From: Armigeres subalbatus
Taxonomy: Eukaryota; Arthropoda; Insecta; Diptera; Culicidae
Assembly (NCBI RefSeq): GCF_024139115.2
Contig: NC_085139.1
Span: 106,989,935 to 107,053,934 of the forward strand
Direction: 5' to 3'
Length of the DNA: 64,000 nucleotides
Position 1 is the first letter of the stretch; each line of letters opens with the position of its first letter. The notes below the pieces were generated by a model. It searched no databases and had not been told where the DNA came from. It worked only from the letters and a program-made list of their open reading frames with translations. The position numbers and the translations under genes are program-made. This document shows, in pieces, positions 45,042 through 57,328 of this stretch.

Positions 45042-47536
45042 TATGGGTCATTCCGCCCCAAGTGACCGAGCACGTGCAATTAACCTATTTAAAAATAATG
45101 AAAAATACCTAGCACATATTAATTTTAGTCCATTATTTTGAATAACCTTCGACCAAAAACCCCTCCCTGTTTTCGGAGATTTTTAAAAACATGCTATTTT
45201 CAAATATCGATATCTTAGCCCCCGATAAAGCTACAAGAAACTTTAATACCAGTTTTCCGCTTGAAATTTGATGAAGTTTTAAGAAAAAATACTTTAAATG
45301 CTGAGCAGTGTTGCCAACTATATTATTTTTCTCACAAAATAATAAAAAAGCATTTTTCTCAAAATACGTATACTTTTTTCTTCGATTTCTCAACGGATTC
45401 GAGTTTAACAGACTTTTTCCAGTCGGAAACACTTATCGATACAAAGTAAAATGCGCCGTAGCTGAGATATGACAGCTTTAGTAAATCTTATTTGAGTCAT
45501 TCCGCGCCAAGTGACCGAGAAAAAGTGAAAACTTGCAGGTACTATGAATTCTAATCAAATCAGGTGTATCTACTTACTTTGGGCCCATATTTCGAAAAAG
45601 CATTTGATCCGACCGTTTGAGCCGCCCCTCCGACCAAACACTCCTCCCTGTTTTTAAAGATTTTTAAAAACATGCCATTTTCAATAATCGATATCTCCGC
45701 CCCTAATGAAGCTAAAAAAACGTCAGTACCAGTTTTCCGCTTGAAATTTTATGAAGATTTTACAAAAAATATTTCAGATGCAAAGCAGTGTTGCCAACTA
45801 CATTATTTTTCTAAAAAAAAAATAAAAAATAGCGTTTTTATCAAAATACGCATATTTTTTTTAAATTTCTCAGCGGATTTGAGTTTATCAGGCAATTTCC
45901 TGTCAAAAACACTTATCGACCCCCAGGGCAGTCACGGGATAATCATTGATGTCCCGCAAAAGACAACTCTTGATTCATACTTGAGTCTCTTTTTTGTCCT
46001 AAAAATGTATACCAGCTTTTAGATTTGAATCTTATAGATTAGATTTGGAATACTAATAAACGAATGACTAAAGAACAACAAATTTTTAGAAGTAAATAGC
46101 CTTCTTTAGGTATCCAAAACAGGTGAAAATATGAATGCTGAACTGTGCTGGTCGTCAAAATCCATGTCCAATCCAAAAACAATATAAATTCAATTGAAAA
46201 ATCTATTCGAAATCCAATCCGTATCTAAACCAGATTCAAGCCAAAGCAAATCAGAATCCAGTCAAATCATATAGAAATCCAATTCAAATCAGATCCAAAT
46301 TCAATCTAAACCTGATCCAATCTAAATCCAATCAAAATCTGATCCAATTCAGATCCAAATCTAATCCAATCCAAAGCTGATCCAAACCCTATCCAAATTC
46401 AATCCAATACAAAACTAATCCAAATCGTTTGAAATTCAATCCAAATCTAAATCCAATCCAATCTAAAACCAATCCAAATCCAATCAATGAAGGAATATAA
46501 AGTATTATGATTCGCTCAATATAACTCACTTTTTATTAAATTTCTAAAAATCAATTCATTTTGCACCTTGTGGGTCGCAAACAATATTGGATTCTGCTAG
46601 ACCCACCTAGCATATCCAAAAATTTGGGAACCTCTGTACTAAGGAATTAAAGAAGATGGGGTTCGAAAATGTAGCGTAGTTTATGGGCCACCCCTTATTG
46701 ATTTTTAATTTATGTTCTGACATAATTATCAAAATTGTATTATCTTCAGACGAATTTTAGTGTTCAGAACGCTGCGTTGAATAATGGACATTAATTCATC
46801 CATTTCGTTGGTATGGAAAAGTAGGCCGTTTTATTAATCAAAGACGAACTGTAAACCAGGTATTATGATCAGGAATTGCAAAAATAACTTTAAACCATTA
46901 AAACATATTCAGTGGAAATCTGGCATCACTGGCCTCAAAAGCATTATGGGCTGCAAAAATATGTTTTTTTTTGTAAATTATTCGAATAAAACTAAAAATA
47001 CTACATTATCCTAGTTGTTTACCTTTACAGAACGAATTGAACGATATGCTGAATGAAAACCTTCGATTATGCCTAACTAAAACCGTCATAACTCAGCAAC
47101 TGCTCATTTTACTTTGTAACGATAAGTGTTCCTGACAGGAAATTGCCTGATAAACTCAAATCCGCTGAGAAATCAAAAAAATTATACGTATTTTGAGAAA
47201 ATGCTACTTTTTATTTTTATAAAAATAATGTAGTTGGCAACACTGCTTTGCATCTAAAATAAAATCTTCACAAAATTTCAAGCGGAAAACTGGTACTGAC
47301 CTTTTTGTAGCTTTATCAGGGGTGGAGATATCGATTATTGAAAATGGCATGTTTTTAAAAATCTTCAAAAACGGGGAGGAGTGTTTGGCCGGAGGGGCGG
47401 CTCAAACGGTCGGATCAAATGTTTTTTTCAAAATGTAGGCCCAAAGGAAGTAGATACATCTATTTTGGTTGGAATTCATAGTATTCACCTGCAAGTTTTC
47501 ACTTTTTCTCGGTCACTTGGCGCGGAATGACCCATA
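45042..47536. mobile_element. 2.5-kb palindromic element with duplicated left arm
   Basis: Left end tatgggtcattccgcccc and right end ggaatgaccca, TA flanks (45040-45041 and 47537-47538). The arm of about 450 bp occurs twice in tandem at the left (45042-45480 and 45490-45930, the second closer to the right arm) and once inverted at 47090-47536. Shared landmarks: cagttttccgcttgaaat, gcagtgttgccaactac, aaacacttatcg. It inserted into BEL gag. No transposase. Confidence 0.7.
46160..46490 (+). repeat. Simple repeat based on atccaaatccaatc
   Basis: Runs of aatccaatccaaatc with small variations over about 330 bp, inside the palindromic element. Low-complexity DNA. Confidence 0.8.
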
Positions 47537-47952
47537 TATTAGAGGTATTGATAAGAGACGCGGATAGAAAATGTCACTCTGCTAACACTGCAGCAAATCT
47601 TCTTCATTAAAGAACATGAAAAGGAAGAAGTGGTTTATCGAGATAAAAATTTACATACCGCTATTTAATGTGTTCACATCACATGACAATAGAATCCAAT
47701 AAACAAAGCAATTGCATTTCAAAATCTATTATTGATTTGCATATATTATTGAAAACAAATGTAAAATGCATTCAAAATTTGTTCATTCATAAATGGTATT
47801 AAATCGAATTTAGCCGTTTTCAGTATTTGAGCCGAAGTTTTGGCTGCTTGACAGGTCTCTTGCTCGATTGGCTGCTGTTTTTTGACGGTTCGATTGGCGG
47901 CACAATCTGAGTTTCTCTTGTCAAGGCCTTTAAAATATATGATGTTAAATGG

Positions 47953-48600
47953 GAAGAGCCGTTTGGCCGAAAACCATTCGGCCGAAGGCCGCTAGGCCGA
48001 AAGTTGTTTGGCCGTACAGACCATTATACCGAAGGTATGTTGGTCGAATAGTTTATTTGACCGTATTGGTCACTTGACCGAATACAGTCGCGATTCGCTG
48101 GTTGGGCCACGACCTCGGCCCAACTAACGAATCCGGTTTTTTAATTGGGCCAACTGACAGCCATTTGAACACGTGTATTTTGACTTGAACATCACAAATG
48201 ATGTCCAGTGACGCCCAATCCCGTTTTCCGCGTTTACATTGAATTCTGACGTACGGTTGCTTATTAGTCGGAGGCCCAACTAAAAAGTGACCCAAGTATT
48301 AAAATCCCAACCAGCGGCTGTACATAATTTGGCCGAATCGGTCATTTGGCCAAATAGGTCAACTTCTCACTGTGAAAAGTGAATAGGTCATTCGGCCGAA
48401 CAGGTCATTTCGCCGAACAGGTCATTCAGCCAAACATGTCATTTGGTCAAAACGGTCATTTGGTAGAAAGGCCATTTGGCCGAAAATGTCGTTTGGCTGA
48501 AGAGATCTTTTAGCCAAAAAATTCTATTGGACGAATAGCTCACTTGGCCGAAAACGCCGTTTGGCCTCAATGGTCGTTCGACATAAAGGACCACTTGGAA
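47953..48600 (+). repeat. ~17-bp tandem repeat, ggtcatttggccgaa (left arm)
   Basis: Dozens of degenerate units such as ggtcattcggccgaaca, cgtttggccgaaaa, ggtcatttggccaaa. The same unit appears inverted at 50608-50770. Unrelated DNA is spliced in at about 48080-48300. Confidence 0.8.
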
Positions 48601-48700
48601 TAGTAAGAAATGAGATGTGAGATATGAGGAGCGAGTAAGAAGTGACGTCTCACTTCTCAATCATCATTTCTCACTGCGAAAAGTGAGAAATGAGAAGTTA
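48601..48700 (+). repeat. gtgagaaatgagaagtgag repeat (left copy)
   Basis: Short units of gagaagtgag/gagatatgag. Larger inverted counterpart at 50297-50607. It lies inside the ggtcatttggccgaa array pair. Confidence 0.65.
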
Positions 48701-48816
48701 GATATTTTTTTTTACTGTTCGTTTATTTATTAAGGCTCAGGCGTTTTCTGAAAACTTTGCGGAGCCAAATACAATTTAAATAATACAAAGTGATTAATCA
48801 ACAAGAAAACATCTTG

Positions 48817-49620
48817 TCAATCATTTTGTGGTCTTTCGAAGAAGCGCGCTCGGTGGATCCAGATGAAGCAAATTGTGCCCGACGCTGGCTCGCCTCTAGC
48901 TTCGGTGTTTTTTCCCTTCGTGACTACCTTGAAGTCGTTGACCAACTGCGAACAGTTTGCAATCCCGAACGTCCTTTCAATATACTCGTCGTCAATATCC
49001 GGTCTCTGCTTCTCATTTACTTCCTGCATCTGACATTCTTCTTCTTCTTCTTGATGGTCTCCAATAGTTATTTCCTCTAGTTCAATGATTCCGTTCTCCG
49101 TTACTTCCGTTACTTTCGCTTCTTTTACAAGTTCCGACGTTTTCCCTGGTGGAATGATGAATCCGTGTTGTGAGTTCCGTTTTTCCTCGAAGGGCAAGTG
49201 TTTTGACGATGTCCTGTAGCTTGACATAGAAAGCACGTGTTCCTCAAACCGCCATGAAAAACTTTTACTTTTCGGAAGTTGACTTCAACTGACGGAGGAA
49301 TTTCCTTCTCAATTTCCATATAAACACCCCTAACACCAGTGAAGACATGGTCCAAACCCAAGTTAGGAGGAAACTTTTCCGAACTGATTGAGAACCACTG
49401 TCAGTTCATTGTCTGTTATCTCCGGTGGCAGATCAAATACCCGAACGTAACGAGAATTGCGGCCCGCTTCCATCATGCACACATCCACAGTTGGCTCCGC
49501 ATTTCTTCGAAGCGATTCTATCATAACTGCCTTGGAAATAAATTTGATGCAAATGCTTCTATTTTCCGTCAGTTTGTATACTGCTTCCACATCCGACACA
49601 TGACAGTCCAGACACTTCAC
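48817..49620 (-). mobile_element. Non-LTR retrotransposon ORF1 with RRM-like and CCHC parts
   Basis: - strand pieces 49620-49363, 49361-49125 and 49236-48817 overlap as frameshifted parts of one protein. YVRVFDLPPEITDNELTVVL resembles an RNA-recognition fold start. Then GVRGVYMEIEKEIP and CFLCQATGHRQNTCP, a CX2CX4HX4C zinc knuckle. The end is acidic (EEEEECQMQEV). Upstream codons continue across the Feilai SINE once it is removed. An ORF1 of an L1/I-type element is likely. Confidence 0.6.
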
Positions 49621-49644
49621 GAATTCAGCAATCTCTAGCCACGA

Positions 49645-49911
49645 TGATGGTGCGATAAGACGCGCAGCTACAAAGCAAGACCATGCTGAGGGTGACTGGG
49701 TTCGATTCCCGGTGCCGGTCTAGGAAATGGAATGGAAATTGTCCCGACTTCCCTGGGCATAAAAGTATCATCGTGCTAGCCTCATGATATACGAATGCAA
49801 AAATGGTAACCTGGCTAAGAAACCTCGCAGTTAAAAACTGGAAGTGCTTAATGAACACTAAGCTGCGAGGCCGCTCTGTCCCAGTGCGGGGATGTAATGC
49901 CAATAAGAAGA
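49645..49911 (+). mobile_element. Feilai-like tRNA-related SINE
   Basis: Target duplication agccacga at 49637-49644 and 49912-49919. Contains a B-box-like gggttcgattcccgg, the body motifs agcctcatgatatacgaatg and gctgcgaggccgctctgtcc, and ends aataagaagaag. This matches my recollection of the Aedes Feilai family (AAG-type tail). About 267 bp. Confidence 0.8.
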
Positions 49912-49936
49912 AGCCACGACGGCCGAGGTGAATTGA

Positions 49937-50275
49937 TTTTTTTTTATTCCTTTATTTATTTGATAGGCACTCTGTGTTACTTGACCGCTACTGTGCCGAG
50001 ATCTACTGTGGTATTCTGCAGCCAGATTCCACACAGAATCTATTTTTAGACTTTGTCCATTATTCATTGTTGTCGTTACCGGTCCATCTCGGTTGCCATT
50101 TATCCGGGTAACGTTGGAGGAATGCCTCCGAGAAGAACAAGTTGTCAGTCGTCATCAGCATGGCTGCGCATCCGGCGACTGACGAGGGTTTTTTGGTGGA
50201 GGGGCTGGGAATCGAACCCATGACCATTCGCTTGAAAGGCGAACGTGTAGCCAACTACGCTACGGGACTCCCGAC
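49937..50275 (-). mobile_element. tRNA-derived SINE
   Basis: On the - strand a tRNA-like head (50272-50199; gtagcgtagttggctacac as A-box part, gggttcgattcccag as B box, perfect five-pair anticodon stem ttcgc/gcgaa) leads into about 230 bp of body and an A-rich tail (aaataaataaaggaat, then A9). Target duplication not resolved. Inserted near the Feilai copy in the ORF1 region. Confidence 0.65.
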
Positions 50276-50296
50276 CAACTGGTTAGAAATTATGCG

Positions 50297-50607
50297 AGTG
50301 AAGAGAGACGTCTCACTACTCACTTTACACGTCTCACTTCTCACAGTGAGAAGTGAGAAATGAAGAGTGAGAAGTGAGACATGTTATTTCTTACTACTTA
50401 CTCCTCATTTCTCACTGCGAAAACGGAGAAGTGCGAAATGAGATATGTGAGAAATAAGAAATGATGAGTGAGAAGTGAGAAATAAGACGGGACGTATCAC
50501 TCTCACTGTGAAAAGTGAGTAGTCTCTCTTCTCTCGCGTCATTTCTTACTTCTCATTTTTCACAATGAGAAATAATGATTGAGAAGTGAGAAGTGTGACG
50601 TCAATTG
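50297..50607 (-). repeat. gagaagtgagaaatgag repeat (right copy)
   Basis: Many units of tctcacttctcac / gtgagaagtgag. Because the unit is near-palindromic, orientation is ambiguous. Together with 48601-48700 it lines the inner side of the two outer arrays. Confidence 0.75.
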
Positions 50608-50770
50608 ACCTATTTGGCCCAATAACATATTCTATCATATGACATAATCGACCATATGACCTATTGGGTCGAACGACCTATTTAGTTAAATGACCTGTTC
50701 GGCCAAATGACATATTCCGCTAAATTACCTTTTCGGCTAAGCGATGTTGAACAAAACGACTTATCTGGTT
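50608..50770 (-). repeat. ~17-bp tandem repeat, inverted right arm
   Basis: Units such as ttcggccaaatgaca, ttgggtcgaacgacc and catatgacctatt are the reverse complement type of the 47953-48600 array. Confidence 0.7.
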
Positions 50771-52371
50771 TTGTAAACAAAGATCCAAACGTCGATTTGA
50801 CAAATCTAAAGCAGCTTTTGCATGGCAGTAGCAAACATAATGCCATCAATATTGTCGCAGTCAGATCGAAGACCCCTTTTCGTTTGTTTTCGTTCCGGAG
50901 CCTTCAATTCGACTTGTTTCCACCTGCGTTCCTGCAGTTCCAGTGGTCTGCAATCCTGTCGGCTACCAAAAATCCATTCAGTGATGGATTTTTTTTGCTG
51001 CCCAGTAACATATTTTCGCTAAAGCATACAACACTAATTCGTTTGTATCAACACATGCATTGATCATCGCTTTGATCAGTTCTAGGAATAGAATAAAAAC
51101 CTATGACCTATAAAAATAGAATTTATTTACAATTATCCTCAAGAAGAGATCATCAGAGTTGTTCCAGTATGGTGGTAGAATAATCGTTAGATACTAATAT
51201 TATGAATAATTTATATATTAGTCTAATATAAGTAATCATTAATGGAAATAATGCTTTAAATATTATGATTAATCAAACAACGCTTAAAAAGTTATGTTGT
51301 AAAAGTATTAAATTAGTTTAAATGTTACAAATCAACTAAAAGTGAAATTAAAAATTATATATGACATGTTGAGTGACGAATCAGAAAACTGCTAAAGTTA
51401 TAATCGGATTGTGATCGTTAGATTTAGAATAGATGGTTTGTTTCAATTCACCGTACTGCCGTTCTATAGAAAAAAAATTGTCCCACGTCATCAGTCTCAA
51501 AAAATAAAAATCCAGCAAACTTGTCGCAAATGTCGAAAACAACAAACAAAAACTCAATGGGAGCTACGAAAAAACAGGTATAAAAACATGGAAAAGTCTC
51601 ACGATCACGAGTCTTCAAAATGAATATTCAATAATGATTCTTTCATAGACCAATCCTTCAGAAAAATGAAACCACATGGAACAATTATCATAACTAAATA
51701 GAATGGCAGCACCTTAAGTTGGTAGAACGTACTGTACAATACCGAGCCTGTCAGGTATGAAGTACCAGTATTAAATAATCAGCATTAAAAATCACCGTGA
51801 GCAGAGACACGAAATCACTGAGTTTCGGCTGTTTTAGAAAGAAAATTCCCTCGATGAAAAATTACATTTGAAGTTACTTATGTGTATTAAATATAAAACA
51901 TCTAATAACAGTACTGTTTGTGTATGGATGAGTATCCACCCTCAATAACAAATTTTAAACTATCCAGCACTTACACTTATCGCACTTGTATTTGTTTGCG
52001 GTGTCGAATTTTATTCCAATGCTGCTCAATGAAATTGACTTAGCTCCTCCCATATATATGTGTGTAAGTATTCATGAATCGACGACTTCTAGCCGTAGAA
52101 TCTTTGGAATGTTAGAAGCATATGTGTGTATGTGTGTGTCGGTTTATGTGTCCACTCGACGGAAACAGTACGTAGGTAGTTTGCCCTTAACATGAGATTA
52201 AGTAGTAATGTCCTTCTCCTTTGATCGCTCGTTACAGCTCCAATACTGAACAGTCTTCAAGATACTCGTAATTGTTTGTGTACGCGTTTGAAACAATAAA
52301 GTGACTAATAATTATACATGCAGCTATTTGTTTTATCTTACACCTTCTTTTGGGACTTATTCAGGCGTCTA
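50771..52371. other. No gene recognised; likely includes the kinase 3' UTR
   Basis: AT-rich. A - strand aataaa stands at 51127-51122 and could end the kinase transcript, but this is a guess. A short tgtgtatgtgtgtgt run lies near 52120. Confidence 0.4.
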
Positions 52372-55300
52372 TCAAGCGGTGCCTGACGATATGGACGGTA
52401 GATTGCGGCGGAAAGAACGCCGCAACTCTTTCACTTCCGAATCCTCGATACTATCGTCGCTGACCTAGAAGTCGATACAACTCAAATGTAATTATCATGA
52501 TTGATAAGAGCACGAAACAAATACATACTTTACAGAAATTATGATGAAGAAGCTCTACGGCTGTTCGACGTTCCTTGGGATCATGCTCCAAGCAGCATTC
52601 GACAAAGTCGTGGCCTTCTTCGGATAGGCAGTCGGGAATTTCCGGAGACTCTCCCATGCCTACCTTGAACATGATTTGGAAATTGGAGTCGAATTGATAC
52701 CACGGGCGCTAAAAATAATTTAAAAAAATAGGGATAAGATCACTCTAAATTGGTATTCCATGGTTTTAAACATACCTTGCCACTGGCCATTTCAATGACG
52801 ACGCAACCTACGGACCACATGTCAGCAGCTCGTCCGTGACCTTCGCTATTGGTTTTAGTGAACACCTCCGGGGCCATGTAAGCTAGGCAAAAAAAATGTT
52901 CAGATTACACAATCAGGCCAAATAGTTTCAGTCAGGAATGTAATTTAATGACAAACAAAAATACAAAATTTCTAATCAATTACCTTGCGTTCCGACGTAT
53001 CCCTTCAGCTCTCCCGGCATCGTGGTATGCGCCTGTATTTTGACGGCAGATCCAAAGTCTCCCAGTTTCAAACAATTTCCATCTTTGGTAAGAAAAATGT
53101 TCGCCGTTTTGATATCCCGATGCACAACACCGTGACGATGCAGTTCCTTCACACCCGACAGCAACTGTATCGTGTAACGTCGCGTTTGCGCCTCAGGAAG
53201 TCCACCATTCATCTCAACCAAACTTTCCAGCGTACCCTCAGGACACAGTTCCATAAAAATGAGTAACTCCTCCTGGAAATATGAACCATTTGAATGACAG
53301 TCCCACATTTTTGTTTAAAACCACCAAACACTAACCCTGTGAACCTCGACGCCATAGTACTTCACCAGATTCCGATGGTTTATTCCTTCGAATATCTTCA
53401 GCTCCTCGGCGACCTTTCGGATTGCACTTGTCTCGCCCGGCTGGATGGCAATCTCCTTCATCGCCATGAGCTCACCCGTCGAGTTGTTCACAGCAGTGTA
53501 CACCTTACCGAACCGTCCTTGACCTATTTTAATTCCGCGATGCCAGCTGAAGTTCACGCTGCGGGCCCGGTTCAACGCCTTATCACAGTAGCTTATCTCT
53601 TTGACGTTTCCAATCAAGCTGCGTTCACGTAACTTCTCATTCAGCTCGTTATCGAGCTTGTTGATGGCGTCACGTACTCGCAGCTGACGCAGCGGCTTCG
53701 TCCCAATCAACGTGCTGGTCGGCACACGAATTTTTATATCTTGCCCGCCTTCGTACGATGTTTGTTTTCGGTAGATGTCACTGGTATCGATCAGATTGTG
53801 TGGACGCAACATCACCGAATCTTCACGTAAACTGAGCTGGTTCTGGAATGGTTTCGTTGAGTTGAGGTTGGGGATCGAGCATCGACCCTGCGATGGTGAG
53901 GGGGATGGCGAGCTCTTTCTCGAGCGTGGTGATCGACGAATTCGCTCCGGTTCTCGAATGCTGCCGATTACATGCGAAATACAGGCATCCATTTTGGACT
54001 TGAGATCTTCGAACTCGACATTGCTGAGGTGACTGGTGCACTGCGGATCACAAGCAGAGATCAGAAACTCCAAGCCTTGGTTGGCCCATCGAGGTCGTAG
54101 CCCGCGACCACGCTCACAGCGCTCCATGACGAATTTCATCCACAGTTTGGCGAAATGGACAATCGCGGTAGACAACTTAAGCTCACTTTCCAGATCTCGA
54201 CAGTTTTCGGCTCTGGCTTCGTAGAGCCTTGCCAGATCTTTGTGGTACTCGAACCCAAATTTGTACCCTTGGTGTAAAATTTCACGCGTCCTGGACAAAA
54301 CAGCGATTCGATCCATTTCGTCCATATCGGCCATGTTGCGAACATGGCACTCGTTTTGTAGATTCTCGATTACAGTTGTCAACTTGTTTCTAAACAATAA
54401 GGCATTTTTCTTCAGTAAACGTAAACAATCCACTACTTCTTGGCACACTGGGCTTTTTCCGTGCTTGACAGAGTTCCTTAACACAACCCCTTCGTCGTGA
54501 TCCTCATCACAATGATCCCTATGGAAGTCTACATTTTCCAAATCACGAAACAGTCCCTTGGTGAAGGCCATCGTTTTCATTGTTTTCTCACGCGCAAAGG
54601 TGAACACATCCTGAGTCTTCCGGCACAGAGCCAAAAACTGCCACTTCCTATCCCACTTATCACTATCACTGTGGTCGATCAATTTGATCTGATCCTCCAA
54701 ATCACGCAAGCGTGAGTACATCTTCCTGCCGGTATTCTCCAGCACCTTTTCTACAATATTACAAAACCGCTTGGCAGCGGTTGCATGCTGTCCTGGAATC
54801 ATCGGACAAAGTAACTTCGTAAATCGCCACTCTTCGTCCAACGCTGACTTTTGATTTCGTTCCGGGGTGGCTACCAAAATCCACTGTTCGGCAAACTCCA
54901 GATACAACTCGAAGATTTTCTTCACCGTACCGTCGAACGTTTCCAGCACCGACATGTACTTATCCAGCTCCGATTCGCGATCGTACAGCGCCGTATTGAT
55001 GTGCTTCTGGAAGCGATCGCGATGGATCATGGCCAGCGTAAGGCCTTCTTTGAGTTCCTTGATGTGCTGCTCAAGACTGAGCGGATTTGGCTGCACTGGT
55101 TTTGTTTCCAGTCGCATTTTGAGGAATTCCTGGATCACCTCCAACGGAATGAGCGACAGAAAGATGAAAGCCGAAACGTACGATGGAAGACTCAACTTCT
55201 TGGCTTCGTCGCTCCAAGCCCCGTAACGGCGCAATTCGCTCTCCTGAACCTTTTCGAGTGGCGGTTCGATGCAGGGAATGTCATCTTCGCCGAACAGGTA

Positions 55301-57328
55301 GTCATCCTCCTGTTCTTGTATGCCTGGTTTTTCGAGCGTCAGCTGGGCTTTTCTCAACACGACGTTATGCAAACGGTGCAGAAATGTGAGCGATTTTCCC
55401 AGCCCTCGGGTTTTCAGGACGTTCTCAATATACTTTCGGTACAGCGACGTGGAATTATCACCAGTATGTGCGGCCGCCTCCGTTATTGAGTTTACGCTGT
55501 AGAAGTTCAACGTATTTATGTATTGACTCATCTCTGATTCCCCAGTGTAGGAGTAGTGTTGTCGTATAGATAAATCTTCAATGTCTGAGTATTCGCGCCC
55601 TGACTCATCACTGTTTGCACTTTCCGAGGGGCTGCCTTCGTCAATAAACTGAACTCGTCTGCCACTACAGCTACCGGACGAAGCTGAACTTGCTTCTGGG
55701 GCTTGTCCACTGTCGGTTGTATCGCCGTTTTCCTCCTGAATCGAGGATGTGGTCGAACTGTCGGTCTCCATGATAGGCCAATGATACGGCTTCTTACTAC
55801 CCTGCAGCCGAGCCAACAGCTTTCCCAGTATGAGTAGCGTTAGCCTGTGTTGTTTGGTCATGTTGTACCACAAACACATGGCCTTCACTCTCCCAACAAA
55901 TTCCTCACTTTGATAAATGGGAAATGAAACGCCCATGGCTTTAGACGATGGAAATAGGCTTTCTTTGGACTCCAACCGTAGCAACAGATCCTCCACTTGT
56001 TTCAGTGCGATTGTTTGGATTTCCAAACAATCTTTGCAATACATAGAAAGACACCCAAAGCAGAACTGACGACAGGATTCTGCGTTACCCGTTGAAGCAG
56101 TGGCGTCAGATCCAAATCCACTGTCGGTTAAACTCAAATCACTATTCATTCTGGCAAGATGTCGCTGAAAGCGGAAATTCATAATTTCTTCTAACAACCC
56201 ATCAATCTCATTTCTAGCTTGACAGAGGATTTTATCCTGCTGGTCAACAGTTCGATCGGCATGCCACGCTTGCAGCTCCAGCCATATCAGATCGTTGGCA
56301 TGCGTCTGCCAAAGCCTCTCCTCTGTCGAGATTACGTTCCGGTTGGTGCGATCCTTATCGATGCTGCCGAGTTTGATCAGGTTGGAAAACGTATCGTGGA
56401 AAGCGATTCGATTCTGAGGAATGTCAGTCACTGTGGACTGCATGGAACATTCCCTGAAGTTTGCAAACGCCGACGGTGGAGCAGACGTCCTACAGCCTAT
56501 TGGGCGTGATTTGACGCTCATAAATCGGTTACACGATTCGATCAGCGCTGGAACTACTGCCGGTGTTACCCCCGTGGTCACATTTGTAATGGGCATACTT
56601 TCCGCACGCTCTTCTATCGATCCTACCGTAGGACCGAAATTGACCGAATTTCTTGTAAACACTGTATTCACTGCAGCGGCCATTTTTATCTCACGCTCCG
56701 ATTCACGCAGCAATTGCGTCGATCTCTTATCGCTACGCGTTTTTTCCTCCCCATTCGGTTCCATAATCAACTGATTGAGAATCGCACAGTCAACTGTGTT
56801 GCGTCGATCGGCACGTGGCCGCGCCAGTCGTCCACCGGTTCGCATTTTTACTGGACCCTCCCTAAAAACAAGAAAAGAGACGAAAGAACCAATAAAAATA
56901 TTTACACGATATCCATCAATATATCTTATCTGAAGTGCATTTCAACTGCCGTTCACGAGTCGAATGACTGAACAAAATATTTCCAGTTACCCATGTTTGG
57001 TTCGATTCCATCAGAGGTGTGCACAACAACAACCAAACATCGCGCGAAATCGTTGTCCCCCGAACGAAATCCAATATGGCGGATGACCACGGTACGGTCA
57101 TTTTGAAATAAAAAATTCCATTGCAAATCCCTCAGATATACTCACATTCTTTGTCTGGAACTTCTGCTTTTGTTCTTTATTCTGGTCCGAGGGGGCGTGC
57201 TACCATACTGTTCGTACTGGCTGAGTACGTCGTCTACCGAAGAAGCCCGGAGCGTGTCTTCGATGTCCAGCGAGTGGGAACAACCACCGAAATCCGCGTC
57301 GTCAAAGGATGGGATTACCACCGTGCTG
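52372..57328 (-). CDS. Mekk1: MAP3K4/MEKK4-type MAP kinase kinase kinase
   Basis: Stress-pathway kinase that activates MAP2Ks of the p38/JNK branches. Six exons on the - strand: 57328-57146, 56861-53336, 53272-52984, 52882-52776, 52708-52529 and 52464-52372 (stop tga). Phases fit at every join; 1,458 residues in view. The first exon (about 61 residues, [17 protein letters not shown] near its end) resembles the MAP3K4 N-terminus and has no Met, so a further 5' exon is expected. The large exon holds the MEKK4 region ([42 protein letters not shown]). Kinase domain: GQGRFGKV from 1174, Lys1196 in [13 protein letters not shown] with Asp1289, DFG Asp1308, [20 protein letters not shown]. The kinase domain is at the C-terminus, as in the family. 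Confidence 0.95.

Noticed and set aside
50199..50272. Functional tRNA gene on the - strand
   Set aside because: Part of a longer SINE with body and A-rich tail; weak acceptor pairing.
54851..55489. 212-codon open frame on the + strand
   Set aside because: Lies entirely antisense to the kinase's large exon and has no motifs; a shadow of conserved coding DNA.
56845..56845. Start codon of the kinase at this ATG
   Set aside because: An upstream acceptor and an in-phase exon at 57146-57328 with MAP3K4-like sequence show the protein begins further 5'.
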